Shown here one piece after another: positions 22,946 through 30,918 of a stretch of DNA of 46,646 nt. The stretch's first letter is position 1. Every line of letters starts with the position of its first letter. Origin of the DNA: Clostridiales bacterium (GTDB lineage: Bacteria; Bacillota; Clostridia; Oscillospirales; Oscillospiraceae); NCBI GenBank assembly GCA_019418625.1, contig DYBL01000034.1:1-46646 (forward strand). Reading direction: 5' to 3'. A model generated the notes under the pieces. It was not told the origin of the DNA and searched no databases. It saw nothing but the letters and a program-made list of their open reading frames with translations. The translations under genes and the position numbers were made by a program.

Positions 22946-24229
22946 TCAATTCCCGGTATTTTTGGGGCTCTGGCCGGCGTCCTCCAGGACCCGCACCCGG
23001 ATCTCCAGCGCCCGGCGCCGGTCCGCCCGGGTGACCGTCACGTCCAGCCCGTCGGACTGGAACTGGTCGCCGGTCTTGGGCAGACGGCCCAGCTGCTCGA
23101 TGACCCAGCCGGAGACGGTACTGGCGTCGCACTCGCCCCGGATGGAGAACAGGTCGTAAAGGTCGCTCAGGTCTGCGGCGCAGGCAATGAGATAGCTGCC
23201 GTCGCTTTGCTTGCGGATCTGCTCGATCACCTCGTCGTGCTCGTCCCAGATCTCGCCCACCAGCTCCTCCACGATGTCCTCCATGGTGACGATGCCCTCG
23301 GTGCCGCCGTACTCGTCCACCACCACGGCCATGTGGGATTTTTCCACCTGGAGCGTGCGCAGCAGATGGTCCACCCGGGTGTTGGGCGTGGTGTAGTGGA
23401 TGGGGGCGATGCAGCCTTCCAGGCTGGTCTGGCCCCGGTAGCGGGCGGCGTAGAAGTCCTTTTCGTGGACCACGCCCATAATGTCGTCCAGGCTGTTTTG
23501 ATACACCGGCAGGCGGGAGTAGCCGCTCTCAGCGAACACGGCGCCCACCTCGTCCATAGTGGCGTCCCGGGCCACGGCGGCGATCTCCACCCGGGGCGTG
23601 AGGATATCGCCCACCTCCAGGTCGCCGAACTCGATGGCCGAACGGATCAGCTCGCTCTCATGCTCGTCCAGACCGCCCTCGTTCTCCGCCTCGGACACCA
23701 TGGTGATGAGCTCTTCTTCGGTGATGCCCTGATCGTCGGAGGTGCGGATGATGCGGCCCAGCACGCGCTTCCACTGGGAGAAAAGGAAGTTCAGCGGGGT
23801 CAGCACCGCCAGCAGCACCCGCAGCAGCGGGGCGGAGGCCATGGCAAAGGCCTCCGGGCTCTCCTTGGCGATGGACTTGGGGGAGATCTCGCCGAAGATC
23901 AGCACGGTCACCGTCAGTACCACGGTGGACACGGTGGGGCCGTAGCCCTGGCCCACCAGGTCCGTGAAGAGCACGGTGCCCACGGTGGTGGCGGTGATGT
24001 TGACGATGTTGTTGCCGATGAGGATGGTGGAAAGCAGGCGGTCATAGTCCTCGGCCATGCGCAGCGTCAGCGCCGCGCGGCTGTCTCCTGCTTCCGCCTT
24101 GCTCTTGAGGCGGATCTTGTTGAAGCTGGAAAATGCGGTCTCCGTGGCGGAGAAATAGGCTGACATGGCGATCAGCAGCACGATGGCAATTATTTGGGCA
24201 ATACTGGAACTGTCCATGGGGGAAATCAT
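22946..24229 (-). CDS. CorC/HlyC-family CNNM transporter with CBS domains
   Basis: About 427 residues: an N-terminal membrane CNNM (DUF21) domain (residues about 8-190, with FGEISPKSIAKESPE), two CBS domains (about 205-330, including GYSRLPVYQ and VVVDEYGGTEGIVTMEDI), and a C-terminal CorC/HlyC domain (about 345-415). CNNM/CorC proteins are linked to Mg2+ or Co2+ export or homeostasis; substrate here is inference. The start is uncertain: ATG 24229 lies close to GAGGAG, and ATG 24217 or GTG 24232 are alternatives. A leader of about 160 bases with its own hairpin terminator precedes it. Confidence 0.87.
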   Translation of the reverse strand: MISPMDSSSIAQIIAIVLLIAMSAYFSATETAFSSFNKIRLKSKAEAGDSRAALTLRMAEDYDRLLSTILIGNNIVNITATTVGTVLFTDLVGQGYGPTVSTVVLTVTVLIFGEISPKSIAKESPEAFAMASAPLLRVLLAVLTPLNFLFSQWKRVLGRIIRTSDDQGITEEELITMVSEAENEGGLDEHESELIRSAIEFGDLEVGDILTPRVEIAAVARDATMDEVGAVFAESGYSRLPVYQNSLDDIMGVVHEKDFYAARYRGQTSLEGCIAPIHYTTPNTRVDHLLRTLQVEKSHMAVVVDEYGGTEGIVTMEDIVEELVGEIWDEHDEVIEQIRKQSDGSYLIACAADLSDLYDLFSIRGECDASTVSGWVIEQLGRLPKTGDQFQSDGLDVTVTRADRRRALEIRVRVLEDAGQSPKNTGN

Positions 24230-24241
24230 CACTCCTCAAAA

Positions 24242-24393
24242 TTTTTAAAATCCGGCGGAAGCGCGAAAAAGGGCAGTCTCACCCCTTGGCGGAGTCAGAC
24301 TGTCCTTGAAATACCGGGTATGTATGGGCGGGCAACGGAGGTTCGTCCACGAAATTTCACGATTCCTTCCCTGGCCAAGCGGCCAATGATTGT
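24242..24393 (-). promoter_or_regulatory. Structured 5' leader of the CorC-family gene (riboswitch candidate)
   Basis: Between promoter and start codon lies a leader with several dyads (GGCC gctt GGCC, TTCG tgga CGAA, ATACC c GGTAT) and an intrinsic terminator at 24266-24305. That arrangement, a terminator inside the leader of an ion-transport gene, suggests attenuation by a riboswitch or a protein. I could not match it to M-box, yybP-ykoY, NiCo or other classes by eye. A tRNA-Gly-like 10-mer, GCGGGCAACG, is at 24328-24337 (plus-strand reading). Confidence 0.5.
24266..24305 (-). terminator. Terminator inside the CorC leader
   Basis: Minus strand: GGACAGTCT (24297-24305) pairs with AGACTGCCC (24271-24279) with one mismatch, plus an inner ACTCC/GGGGT stem, followed by five Ts (24266-24270). 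Confidence 0.65.
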
Positions 24394-24398
24394 TAGGT

Positions 24399-24427
24399 AT
24401 CATACCATATCTCCGGGAAAATTGCAA
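24399..24427 (-). promoter_or_regulatory. Promoter of the CorC-CmpB operon
   Basis: Minus strand: -35 TTGCAA (24422-24427), 17-bp spacer, -10 TATGAT (24399-24404). The -10 is inside the palindrome GGTAT-N-ATACC (24397-24407), a possible operator. Confidence 0.65.
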
Positions 24428-24440
24428 CGGGTGGTTTGCA

Positions 24441-24474
24441 AAAAAAGGAAGCCGGCCTTTGGGCCGGCTTCCTT
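24441..24474 (-). terminator. Terminator of the SLH surface-protein gene
   Basis: Stem AAGGAAGCCGGCC (24445-24457) / GGCCGGCTTCCTT (24462-24474), then a T-run on the minus strand. Confidence 0.9.
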
Positions 24475-24486
24475 CTTTGCAAGGAC

Positions 24487-27400
24487 TCACATGAGGTTAT
24501 AGAGGATCTTGGCCATCTGGCCCCGGGTGATGTTGGCACTGGGGCGGAAGGAGCCGTCGGCGTAGCCGCCGATGACCCCCTGGGCCGCCATGGTCTGGAT
24601 ATAGTAGCCGGCGTAGCCGGGGATGGACGCGGCATCCGTGAAGGTCAGTTCCACGGTGGCGTAGCCCTTTTCCTGGGTGCGGCCGATCATGGTGGCCGCC
24701 TGGGCCCGGGTCAGGCTGGCGCCGGGGTTGAAGTACAGCTGGCCGTCGGCGCCGGTGGTGCCGTTGACAATGCCCTCGCTGTACAGCGCCTGCACGGCGG
24801 GCAGGGCATAGGCGGGGATGGACGCAAGGTCTGCGAAGGGCAGCGACGTGCCGGTGTAGTCCTCGGCGTCCAGGCCCAGATACCGGTAGAGCATCACGGA
24901 GAACTGGGCCCGGGAGATGTTCTGGTTGGGCCGGAACGTGCCGTCGTCATAGCCGGTGGTGATGCCGGCGTTATAGAGGAAGTCGGCGTAGGTGGCGCCC
25001 CAGTAGCCGTCGATGTCGGTGAACTTGTGGTCCACGCCCTGGGCCTCCACATCCACGGAAGCGCGGCCGATGTTGCCGGAGGCGTCCCGGGCTGTAACGG
25101 TGACGCGCATGGCCTCATGGGTCTCGCCGGGGCCGGGCAGGAACACGGTGAACTTGCCGGTGGAGGCGTTGTAGTCAAAGTCCATGGGCGCGCCGTTATA
25201 GGAGACGGACACGGAGGACTTGGGCAGTACGCCGTCGGTATCGTCCAGGATGGTGCCGGTGACCTTCCAGCCGTCGCTCTCCAGCGAGGCGGTGACGGCG
25301 GGCACCGTGGTATCCACGATGCCGTTATAGGAGGCCACCATCTGGTCCAGGTAAATGGCGCCGGTGCCGCCCGGGTAAGTGACGGTCTCCCAGCCCATCT
25401 CGTCGGTGCCGTACTGGGGCACGCCGGTGAGCTTGAGGCCCGTGAGCGTCACGGTGCCGGTGGGCAGCTGGACGGAGATCTGGCGCCAGCCGGTGAAGTC
25501 CAGCACGGCCGCCTGGGTCTCGGTCTCCTCGCTGCCGTCGGAGGTGAGGACGCTGAGGGTATTGCCGGAGCCGTCGCCGTACACCCAGAAGTTCAGCGTG
25601 GAGTAAGCGCTGGAGAAGGTCTTGTAGGCGCCCAGAGTGGCGGTGCCGTCGCCCTGGAGCGTATAGTCGATCCGGCCGGAGCCGCGGCCCATGCGCACAT
25701 GGTCGGCGTCGGTGGCCTGGGTCATGGACATGCCGCTGCCCATATCGGTGAACTTCGTGTAGAGGTCAGAGGCCTCAAAGTCCTCCAGGGTGGACAGGGC
25801 GATCTTGGAGACAGTCACCTGCACCGTGGTGCTCTTGCCGCCGGCGGAGACGGTGATGGTGCCGCTGCCGGGGGCAGTGGCCGTAAAGACGCCGGTGGAG
25901 CTGATGGTGCCGATATTGCCGCTGACGGACCAGGTGAACGCCTCGGGGTCTGCCTTGAGAGGCAGGTGGCGGTACATGGCGAAGGCGGTGAGGGTGGCGG
26001 TGGAGCCGGGCGCCACGCTGATGGAGGTGACGGTGCTGCCGCCGTTTTGCACGGAGATGGAGTCCGGCGTCTCGATGGCGTGGACGGTGGTGGAGCCGCT
26101 CTTGCCCCGCTGCTCGGCGGTAACGGTGATGTCGCAGGCGTAATTGGGCGTGGTCAGCACGTCGCCGTCCAGCTCGCCCTCGTCGGCCGTCAGCTCAAAG
26201 TCGGAGTCCATGGGGATGAAGTTGGTATCCACGGCGGAGGCGGAGATATGGACACGGCTGCCCGCCAGTACATACTGGTTGTCCGGGCGGACATAAAAGT
26301 GGCTCAGCTCGTCGGTGGGCTCACTGTCCGCCACCAGGAACACCTGGTTGCTGACGGAGCGCTCGCTGCCGCCGGAGGGGGTGTTGACGGTCTTGGCGGT
26401 GGTGGAGTCCGGCGCCGTGACGGTCATGGTGGTGGAGCCGCCGCCGTCCAGGCACAGGGCGGTCACGCATCCCAGCTCCACCAGCCGCTGGGCCACCTGG
26501 GTCATGGATGCGCCGATGGAGTGGCCGGATTTGCGGCCGTCAATGGTGTAGAACACCAGCGTGCCGTCCGCCTTCTGGCCCACGGCGGTGCGGGGGTCCA
26601 TGCCGGTAGGCAGGCCGGTGACCACGGCACCGTTTTCCACCAGGGAGTACAGCGCGCCCAGAGCATACTCCACGTCGTTCCACTCCTCGCTGGAGGCCGT
26701 GGCGGTGAAAGTGATGGTGGAGCCCACGGGGATCCTCCGCAGGGCATCCACATAATAGCTGTTGGACTGGGCGTTGGCGGAGAGCACCACCTGGTTTTCT
26801 CCGATGGGCGTGGCGGCGGAAGTCTCCCGCACCTCGTCCACCGTGACCACCAGAGGCTCACCCAAGCCCAGCGTGCCCTCCTGGATGGTGCACAGCACGT
26901 CCACGCCGGCCTCGGTGGTGCCGGTGGTGTGCTTGGCGTTGAAGTCATACGTATAGAGGTAGATGCCGCCGGTGGACACCCGCGCCTTGTTGACGCCGGC
27001 CAGCTGGCGCACTACCTGGGTGGTGTAGCCGGATTCATCCGCCACGGCGTAGCCCAGGTCGGCAGAGACCTTGATAGCGGGCTTGCCCAGCACGGCAGTG
27101 CCGTCGGCACGGAAGCCGATGGCGTAATAGCCGCCGTCGCTGCTGCGGATCTGCCCCTCCGTCATCACAAGGCCGATGGGCAGGCCCGTGCCGAAGTTGT
27201 AGAAGTCGCCGTTCATACCGGCCACCACCCGGTAACCCTCGCTCTCCAGGGTCTTGGCGGCGGAGGAGATGGTATTGCAGGCGGTGAGCACGCTGCCGTA
27301 TGTCACCACGGGGGTGACGGACTCATTGGGCGTGTAAGTGATGAGGTTCTCTGTTCTCAGATCGGAGTAGCTGGTGCTCCAGAACACGTTGGTGGAAAGC

Positions 27401-27540
27401 TGGGTCTGCTCGTTGAGCAGCGTGTCCTGAAACAGCAGGTCCTCTCCCAGTGCCTCCGACGCGGCAGCGCCCACGCCCAGGGAGCAGGCCAGTGCCGACG
27501 CAAGGCACAAAGATAAGGTGCGGCGAAGGAATTTTTTCAT
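24487..27540 (-). CDS. Surface phosphodiester glycosidase (NAGPA-like) with Ig-like and SLH domains
   Basis: A 1017-residue exported protein. A signal peptide ends near residue 27. Residues about 55-400 form a phosphodiester-glycosidase (NAGPA) domain, with MNGDFYNFGTGLPIGLVM, FYTIDGRKSGHS and LCLDGGGSTTM as its typical blocks. Then a bacterial Ig-like Big-type segment (about 430-580), a beta-sandwich middle part, and three C-terminal SLH repeats (about 840-1017, e.g. RAQFSVMLYRYLG, TRAQAATMIGR, ITRGQMAKILYNL) that bind cell-wall polymers. The enzyme probably uncovers phosphate-linked sugars in wall or host glycans. It has its own promoter, 27588-27616, and a terminator. Not in an operon with its neighbours. 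Confidence 0.88.
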   Translation of the reverse strand: MKKFLRRTLSLCLASALACSLGVGAAASEALGEDLLFQDTLLNEQTQLSTNVFWSTSYSDLRTENLITYTPNESVTPVVTYGSVLTACNTISSAAKTLESEGYRVVAGMNGDFYNFGTGLPIGLVMTEGQIRSSDGGYYAIGFRADGTAVLGKPAIKVSADLGYAVADESGYTTQVVRQLAGVNKARVSTGGIYLYTYDFNAKHTTGTTEAGVDVLCTIQEGTLGLGEPLVVTVDEVRETSAATPIGENQVVLSANAQSNSYYVDALRRIPVGSTITFTATASSEEWNDVEYALGALYSLVENGAVVTGLPTGMDPRTAVGQKADGTLVFYTIDGRKSGHSIGASMTQVAQRLVELGCVTALCLDGGGSTTMTVTAPDSTTAKTVNTPSGGSERSVSNQVFLVADSEPTDELSHFYVRPDNQYVLAGSRVHISASAVDTNFIPMDSDFELTADEGELDGDVLTTPNYACDITVTAEQRGKSGSTTVHAIETPDSISVQNGGSTVTSISVAPGSTATLTAFAMYRHLPLKADPEAFTWSVSGNIGTISSTGVFTATAPGSGTITVSAGGKSTTVQVTVSKIALSTLEDFEASDLYTKFTDMGSGMSMTQATDADHVRMGRGSGRIDYTLQGDGTATLGAYKTFSSAYSTLNFWVYGDGSGNTLSVLTSDGSEETETQAAVLDFTGWRQISVQLPTGTVTLTGLKLTGVPQYGTDEMGWETVTYPGGTGAIYLDQMVASYNGIVDTTVPAVTASLESDGWKVTGTILDDTDGVLPKSSVSVSYNGAPMDFDYNASTGKFTVFLPGPGETHEAMRVTVTARDASGNIGRASVDVEAQGVDHKFTDIDGYWGATYADFLYNAGITTGYDDGTFRPNQNISRAQFSVMLYRYLGLDAEDYTGTSLPFADLASIPAYALPAVQALYSEGIVNGTTGADGQLYFNPGASLTRAQAATMIGRTQEKGYATVELTFTDAASIPGYAGYYIQTMAAQGVIGGYADGSFRPSANITRGQMAKILYNLM

Positions 27541-27587
27541 GGTAAGCCTCCAAGCAGTTTCCGGGTTCGGTATACATAATATTTAAC

Positions 27588-27616
27588 AGGATAGCACATC
27601 CAGCCGGCAAAGTAAA
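27588..27616 (-). promoter_or_regulatory. Promoter of the SLH surface-protein gene
   Basis: Minus strand: -35 TTTACT (27611-27616), 17-bp spacer, -10 TATCCT (27588-27593). Confidence 0.55.
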
Positions 27617-27698
27617 CGGGAAAGGGAAAACAAATCCTTCCATCGGACAACTTTTCCCTTTTATAAGACGCCGTCGGACCGAAAAAGTTCCGCCGCCC

Positions 27699-27727
27699 TT
27701 GTCAAAGGCGCCGCCGCATATTACAAT
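27699..27727 (+). promoter_or_regulatory. Promoter of the zinc-ribbon/ferredoxin pair
   Basis: -35 TTGTCA (27699-27704), 17-bp spacer, -10 TACAAT (27722-27727). Confidence 0.7.
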
Positions 27728-27756
27728 GAGACCACAGAAAAAAGGAGGCGCGTCCC

Positions 27757-27969
27757 ATGGAACAGATGCAGTATGTTTGTCCCAAGTGCGGCTGCCGGCA
27801 CTATGAACACGACCAGTTCCAGGCCACCGGCGGCAACTTCGCAAAGCTTTTCGACATTCAGAACAAGCGCTTTATCACGGTCTCCTGCGCCCAGTGCGGC
27901 TATACGGAGCTCTATCGCGCCGCCGGAGACCGGGGCATGGACATTCTGGACTTCCTGCTGGGCGGCTGA
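27757..27969 (+). CDS. Zinc-ribbon nucleic-acid-binding-type protein
   Basis: A 70-residue protein with CPKCGCRH (9-16) and CAQCGY (44-49), the two CxxC knuckles of a zinc ribbon, and FAKLFDIQNKRFITVSC between them. This is the layout of small putative nucleic-acid-binding Zn-ribbon proteins common in Firmicutes, whose function is unknown. The ATG follows AAAGGAGG. The ferredoxin gene starts 17 bp later, in the same transcript. Confidence 0.82.
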   Translation: MEQMQYVCPKCGCRHYEHDQFQATGGNFAKLFDIQNKRFITVSCAQCGYTELYRAAGDRGMDILDFLLGG

Positions 27970-27986
27970 GAAAGGCGGTATGAACG

Positions 27987-28172
27987 ATGACGATAACGGT
28001 AGACGCCAAGCGGTGCATCGGCTGCGGCATGTGCGCAGCGGCGGTGCCGGGCGTTTTCGCGGTGGAGGGCGGCGTATCCGTGGTGAAAAGCCAGCCGGAG
28101 GGCGCCCAGGCGCGCCGGGCCTTTGACGCAGCCAACGGCTGCCCGGTAAACGCCATCCGCATCAAGCGCTGA
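27987..28172 (+). CDS. Ferredoxin (single 4Fe-4S)
   Basis: A 61-residue monocluster ferredoxin. Ligands are in CIGCGMC (10-16) and the distal CP of NGCPVNAIRI (near 52); the segment between is typical of Clostridia/Thermotoga-type 1x[4Fe-4S] ferredoxins. It carries one low-potential electron in the cytosol. Weak ribosome site GAAAGG. Its partner enzyme cannot be deduced from context. Confidence 0.88.
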   Translation: MTITVDAKRCIGCGMCAAAVPGVFAVEGGVSVVKSQPEGAQARRAFDAANGCPVNAIRIKR

Positions 28173-28184
28173 GCGGAAACAAGC

Positions 28185-28218
28185 AAGCGGGGGAGACGCA
28201 AATGCGTCTCCCCCGCTT
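28185..28218. terminator. Bidirectional terminator between ferredoxin and hemW
   Basis: Stem AAGCGGGGGAGACGC (28185-28199) / GCGTCTCCCCCGCTT (28204-28218), loop AAAT. Confidence 0.85.
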
Positions 28219-28222
28219 TACT

Positions 28223-29431
28223 TCAAAGCTCCACCCGAAAATCCCCCCGGGCGGCGGCCTCCGCCCGGCGGCGCTTGTCCTGGGCCAGGGCGTCCAGCAT
28301 GCCGCCGATGATCTGGTTGGACACCAGGAATCCCTTGGGTGTCAGGTGCCAGCGCCCCTCTTCTTCGCAGGCGTAGCCATTTTGGCGGCACTGCTCCAAA
28401 AAGGGGACAAAGCAGTTGAACCGGCGGCGGAACCGGCGCTCGAACTCCTTGGGGTCCAGCCCCTGCCGCAGCCGCAGGCCCAGCATCACATACTCCGTGT
28501 CCCGGTCCAGAGGCGGGATGCGCTCGCTCTCCGAGAGCATGGGCGCCCCGGTGGCCACGCCCCGGATATAGGCGTCCAGATCCCGGGCGTAGGCATAGCG
28601 CACACCGCCGAAGTCCGAGTGGGCGCCGGGGCCGAAGCCCGCGTACTCCTCCAGATGCCAGTACTTCAGGTTATGCCGGGACTCCTTGCCCGGCCGGGCG
28701 AAGTTGGAGATCTCATACTGGCCGTAGCCCAGGTTCTCCAGAAACTCCACTGTATAGAGGTACATATCCGCCTGGGCGTCGTCCCCGGGCAGGGTATACG
28801 CTTCCCGGCGCTGGAAAAGGGGCGTGCCCTCCTCTACCTTCAGTCCGTAGCAGCTCAGGTGCTCCGGCTCCAGGGCAACAGCCGCGGACAGGTTCTCCTG
28901 CCAGCGCTCCAGGCTCTGGCCCGGCAGGCCGTAGATGAGGTCCAGGGAGAGGTTCTTGATGCCCGCCCGGCGCACAGCCTCCACTGCCGCGGCCGTCTGG
29001 GCATGGGTGTGCACCCGGCCGATGGCCGCGAGCTCTTCATCGCAGGCGGACTGCATGCCAAGAGACACCCGGTTCACACCGGCACGCCGCAGGGCACGCA
29101 GAGCCTTCCAGTCCCCGGCGGAGTCGGGGTTGGCCTCCAGGGTGATCTCCGCATCCTTGGCCACACGGTATTTTTTGTGGACGGTCTTGAGGATCTTTCC
29201 CAGCCGGTCGGCCCCCAGATAGGTGGGAGTGCCGCCGCCGATGTAGACCGTGTCCACCAGGTGTCCGGCGGCGAAGGGCGCCGTCTCCGTCAGATGGGCG
29301 CACACGGCAGCCGTATAGTCGTCCATACGGGACTCCTGGTGGGGCAGGGAGTAAAAGTCACAGTAGATGCACTTTTGCTTGCAGAAGGGCACGTGGATGT
29401 AGAGCCCCAAAGGCTTTCGCTCCGTTTTCAT
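28223..29431 (-). CDS. hemW: Radical SAM heme chaperone HemW
   Basis: A 402-residue radical SAM protein. The cluster motif is CKQKCIYC (C17, C21, C24), followed by YIGGGTPTYL, LEANPDS, GMQSACDEEL and GLPGQSLERW, the run typical of HemW/HemN-like proteins, plus a C-terminal HemN domain. HemW binds and inserts heme; it lacks coproporphyrinogen oxidase activity in tested members. Its start overlaps the stop of the MATE gene (29428-29431), so the two are translationally coupled. Cytosolic. Confidence 0.93.
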   Translation of the reverse strand: MKTERKPLGLYIHVPFCKQKCIYCDFYSLPHQESRMDDYTAAVCAHLTETAPFAAGHLVDTVYIGGGTPTYLGADRLGKILKTVHKKYRVAKDAEITLEANPDSAGDWKALRALRRAGVNRVSLGMQSACDEELAAIGRVHTHAQTAAAVEAVRRAGIKNLSLDLIYGLPGQSLERWQENLSAAVALEPEHLSCYGLKVEEGTPLFQRREAYTLPGDDAQADMYLYTVEFLENLGYGQYEISNFARPGKESRHNLKYWHLEEYAGFGPGAHSDFGGVRYAYARDLDAYIRGVATGAPMLSESERIPPLDRDTEYVMLGLRLRQGLDPKEFERRFRRRFNCFVPFLEQCRQNGYACEEEGRWHLTPKGFLVSNQIIGGMLDALAQDKRRRAEAAARGDFRVEL

Positions 29432-30813
29432 ACCGGCTCCTTTCCGTCTTCCTCCGTCTTCCGGGGCGGGAACGACAAGATCTTTCGGATGGTCAAAGCG
29501 TAGACCGCCACGCTCATCAGCGGTCCCAGGATATCAGACACAGGCTCGGCGTAAAAGGTGCTGCGGGCGCCGAAGGCTGCCGGCAGCACAAACAGCGCCG
29601 CAAAATATACCACCTTGCGGAATGCGGAAAGAGGCAGCGACAGCTGCACCAGCCCCATGCCCGTAAAGCCGTCTACCAGGGCATACTGGACCCCCAGGGG
29701 GATGATGGCCAGGGTGCAGACCTTGATGGCGTCGAAGGCCTCGGCGGCCAGGCCGGCATCCGCTGTGAACAGCCGCACGAAGAGCGGGCCTGCCAGACGT
29801 GCCAGAATGAACAGCACCGTCACATAAGCCGCGCACATGAGCACGATGTACTTTTGCGCCTGGACGATGCGCTCTCGGTTCCGGGCGCCGTAGTTGAAGG
29901 CCAGGATGGTCTGGGTACCGGCGGAGATGCCGCCCAGGGGCATGGTCACCACCAGCATGAAGCTCTGGGCGATGGTGGCACAGGTGATGAGCCGGTCGCC
30001 CAGCTCCGCCCCGCCGTAGTGCTGGAGCACGGCGTTCATGGCGATGATCATCACGTTGTCCACCGCGATGATGAGGAACGGGGTCATGCCCGTGAGCAAA
30101 ATCCGCCCCATGAGCCGGGGGCGGTAGCCGCCGAAGCTGATGGAGATGGGCACCTTCTTGCTGAAGAGGAAGCGCAATACATACACACAGCTGCAAAGCT
30201 GGGAGATCACCGTGGCCGCCGCCGCGCCCATCACGCCCATATCCAGCACGAACATGAACACCGGGTCCAGCACGATGTTCACCACCGCGCCCAGCATGAC
30301 GGAGATCATGCCCTTTTTGGCAAAGCCCTGGCAGATGATGAACTGGTTCATGCCCAGAGACAGCAGGTTGAAGACCGTGCCGGTAAGGTATACGGTGAAA
30401 TACTCCTCGGCATAGGGGAACGTGACGGAGCTGGCGCCAAAGGCCAGCAGCATGGGCTCCCGCAGGGCAAAGGCCACGCCCGTCAGCACGGCAGAGCACA
30501 CGCACAGCATCAAAAAACTGTTGGCCAGGATCCGCCGGGCCTCTTCCATTTTTCCAGCACCCATGCGGATGCTCATCAGCGGCGCGCCGCCCACGCCCAC
30601 CAGCGAGGCAAAGGCGCCGATCATGGTCACCACCGGACCGCAGATGCCCACGCCCGCCAGGGCCACATCGCCGATGGCGGGCAGATTGCTGATGTAAATG
30701 CGGTCAACGATGCTGTAAAGCACGCTGACGAACTGGGCCAGCATGCTGGGGATGGCCACCCGCACCACCAGGGGGCGGATGGGGTCGGTGCCCAGGTTGT
30801 TTTCCAGCTTCAT
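29428..30813 (-). CDS. MATE-family multidrug/metabolite efflux transporter
   Basis: A 461-residue polytopic protein of MATE type with about 12 helices. The two-fold repeat is visible from the similar blocks LGTDPIRPLVVRVAIPSMLA (start), and later IRLLLTGMTPFL-like sequence in the second half. It should exchange Na+ or H+ for organic cations. I use the ATG at 30813, nine bases after GGAG; a GTG at 30837 extends the frame. Coupled to hemW by a 4-base overlap. A hairpin with T-run sits between promoter and gene. Confidence 0.88.
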   Translation of the reverse strand: MKLENNLGTDPIRPLVVRVAIPSMLAQFVSVLYSIVDRIYISNLPAIGDVALAGVGICGPVVTMIGAFASLVGVGGAPLMSIRMGAGKMEEARRILANSFLMLCVCSAVLTGVAFALREPMLLAFGASSVTFPYAEEYFTVYLTGTVFNLLSLGMNQFIICQGFAKKGMISVMLGAVVNIVLDPVFMFVLDMGVMGAAAATVISQLCSCVYVLRFLFSKKVPISISFGGYRPRLMGRILLTGMTPFLIIAVDNVMIIAMNAVLQHYGGAELGDRLITCATIAQSFMLVVTMPLGGISAGTQTILAFNYGARNRERIVQAQKYIVLMCAAYVTVLFILARLAGPLFVRLFTADAGLAAEAFDAIKVCTLAIIPLGVQYALVDGFTGMGLVQLSLPLSAFRKVVYFAALFVLPAAFGARSTFYAEPVSDILGPLMSVAVYALTIRKILSFPPRKTEEDGKEPV

Positions 30814-30836
30814 GGTCGTTTTCTCCGTCTCACACA

Positions 30837-30873
30837 CAAAAAATCAAGGGGCCGCCCCATCGGGCAGCCCCCT
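30837..30873 (-). terminator. Hairpin with T-run just before the MATE gene
   Basis: Arms near 30847-30857 and 30862-30873 (GC-rich, one mismatch), then T-rich DNA on the minus strand. It ends the upstream radical SAM transcript; because a promoter lies upstream of it at 30875-30902 it would also sit at the very start of the MATE transcript and could attenuate it. Confidence 0.7.
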
Positions 30874-30874
30874 C

Positions 30875-30902
30875 ATTATAATACGAAAAGGACGCTTTGC
30901 AA
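30875..30902 (-). promoter_or_regulatory. Promoter of the MATE-hemW pair
   Basis: Minus strand: -35 TTGCAA (30897-30902), 16-bp spacer, perfect -10 TATAAT (30875-30880). Confidence 0.65.
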
Positions 30903-30918
30903 CCCCTATTTTCCCCTA

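Noticed and set aside
24436..27516. 1026-codon plus-strand open frame
   Set aside because: Antisense to the SLH surface protein; the high GC content removes stop codons. No ribosome site, no domain, repetitive Gly/His/Val composition.
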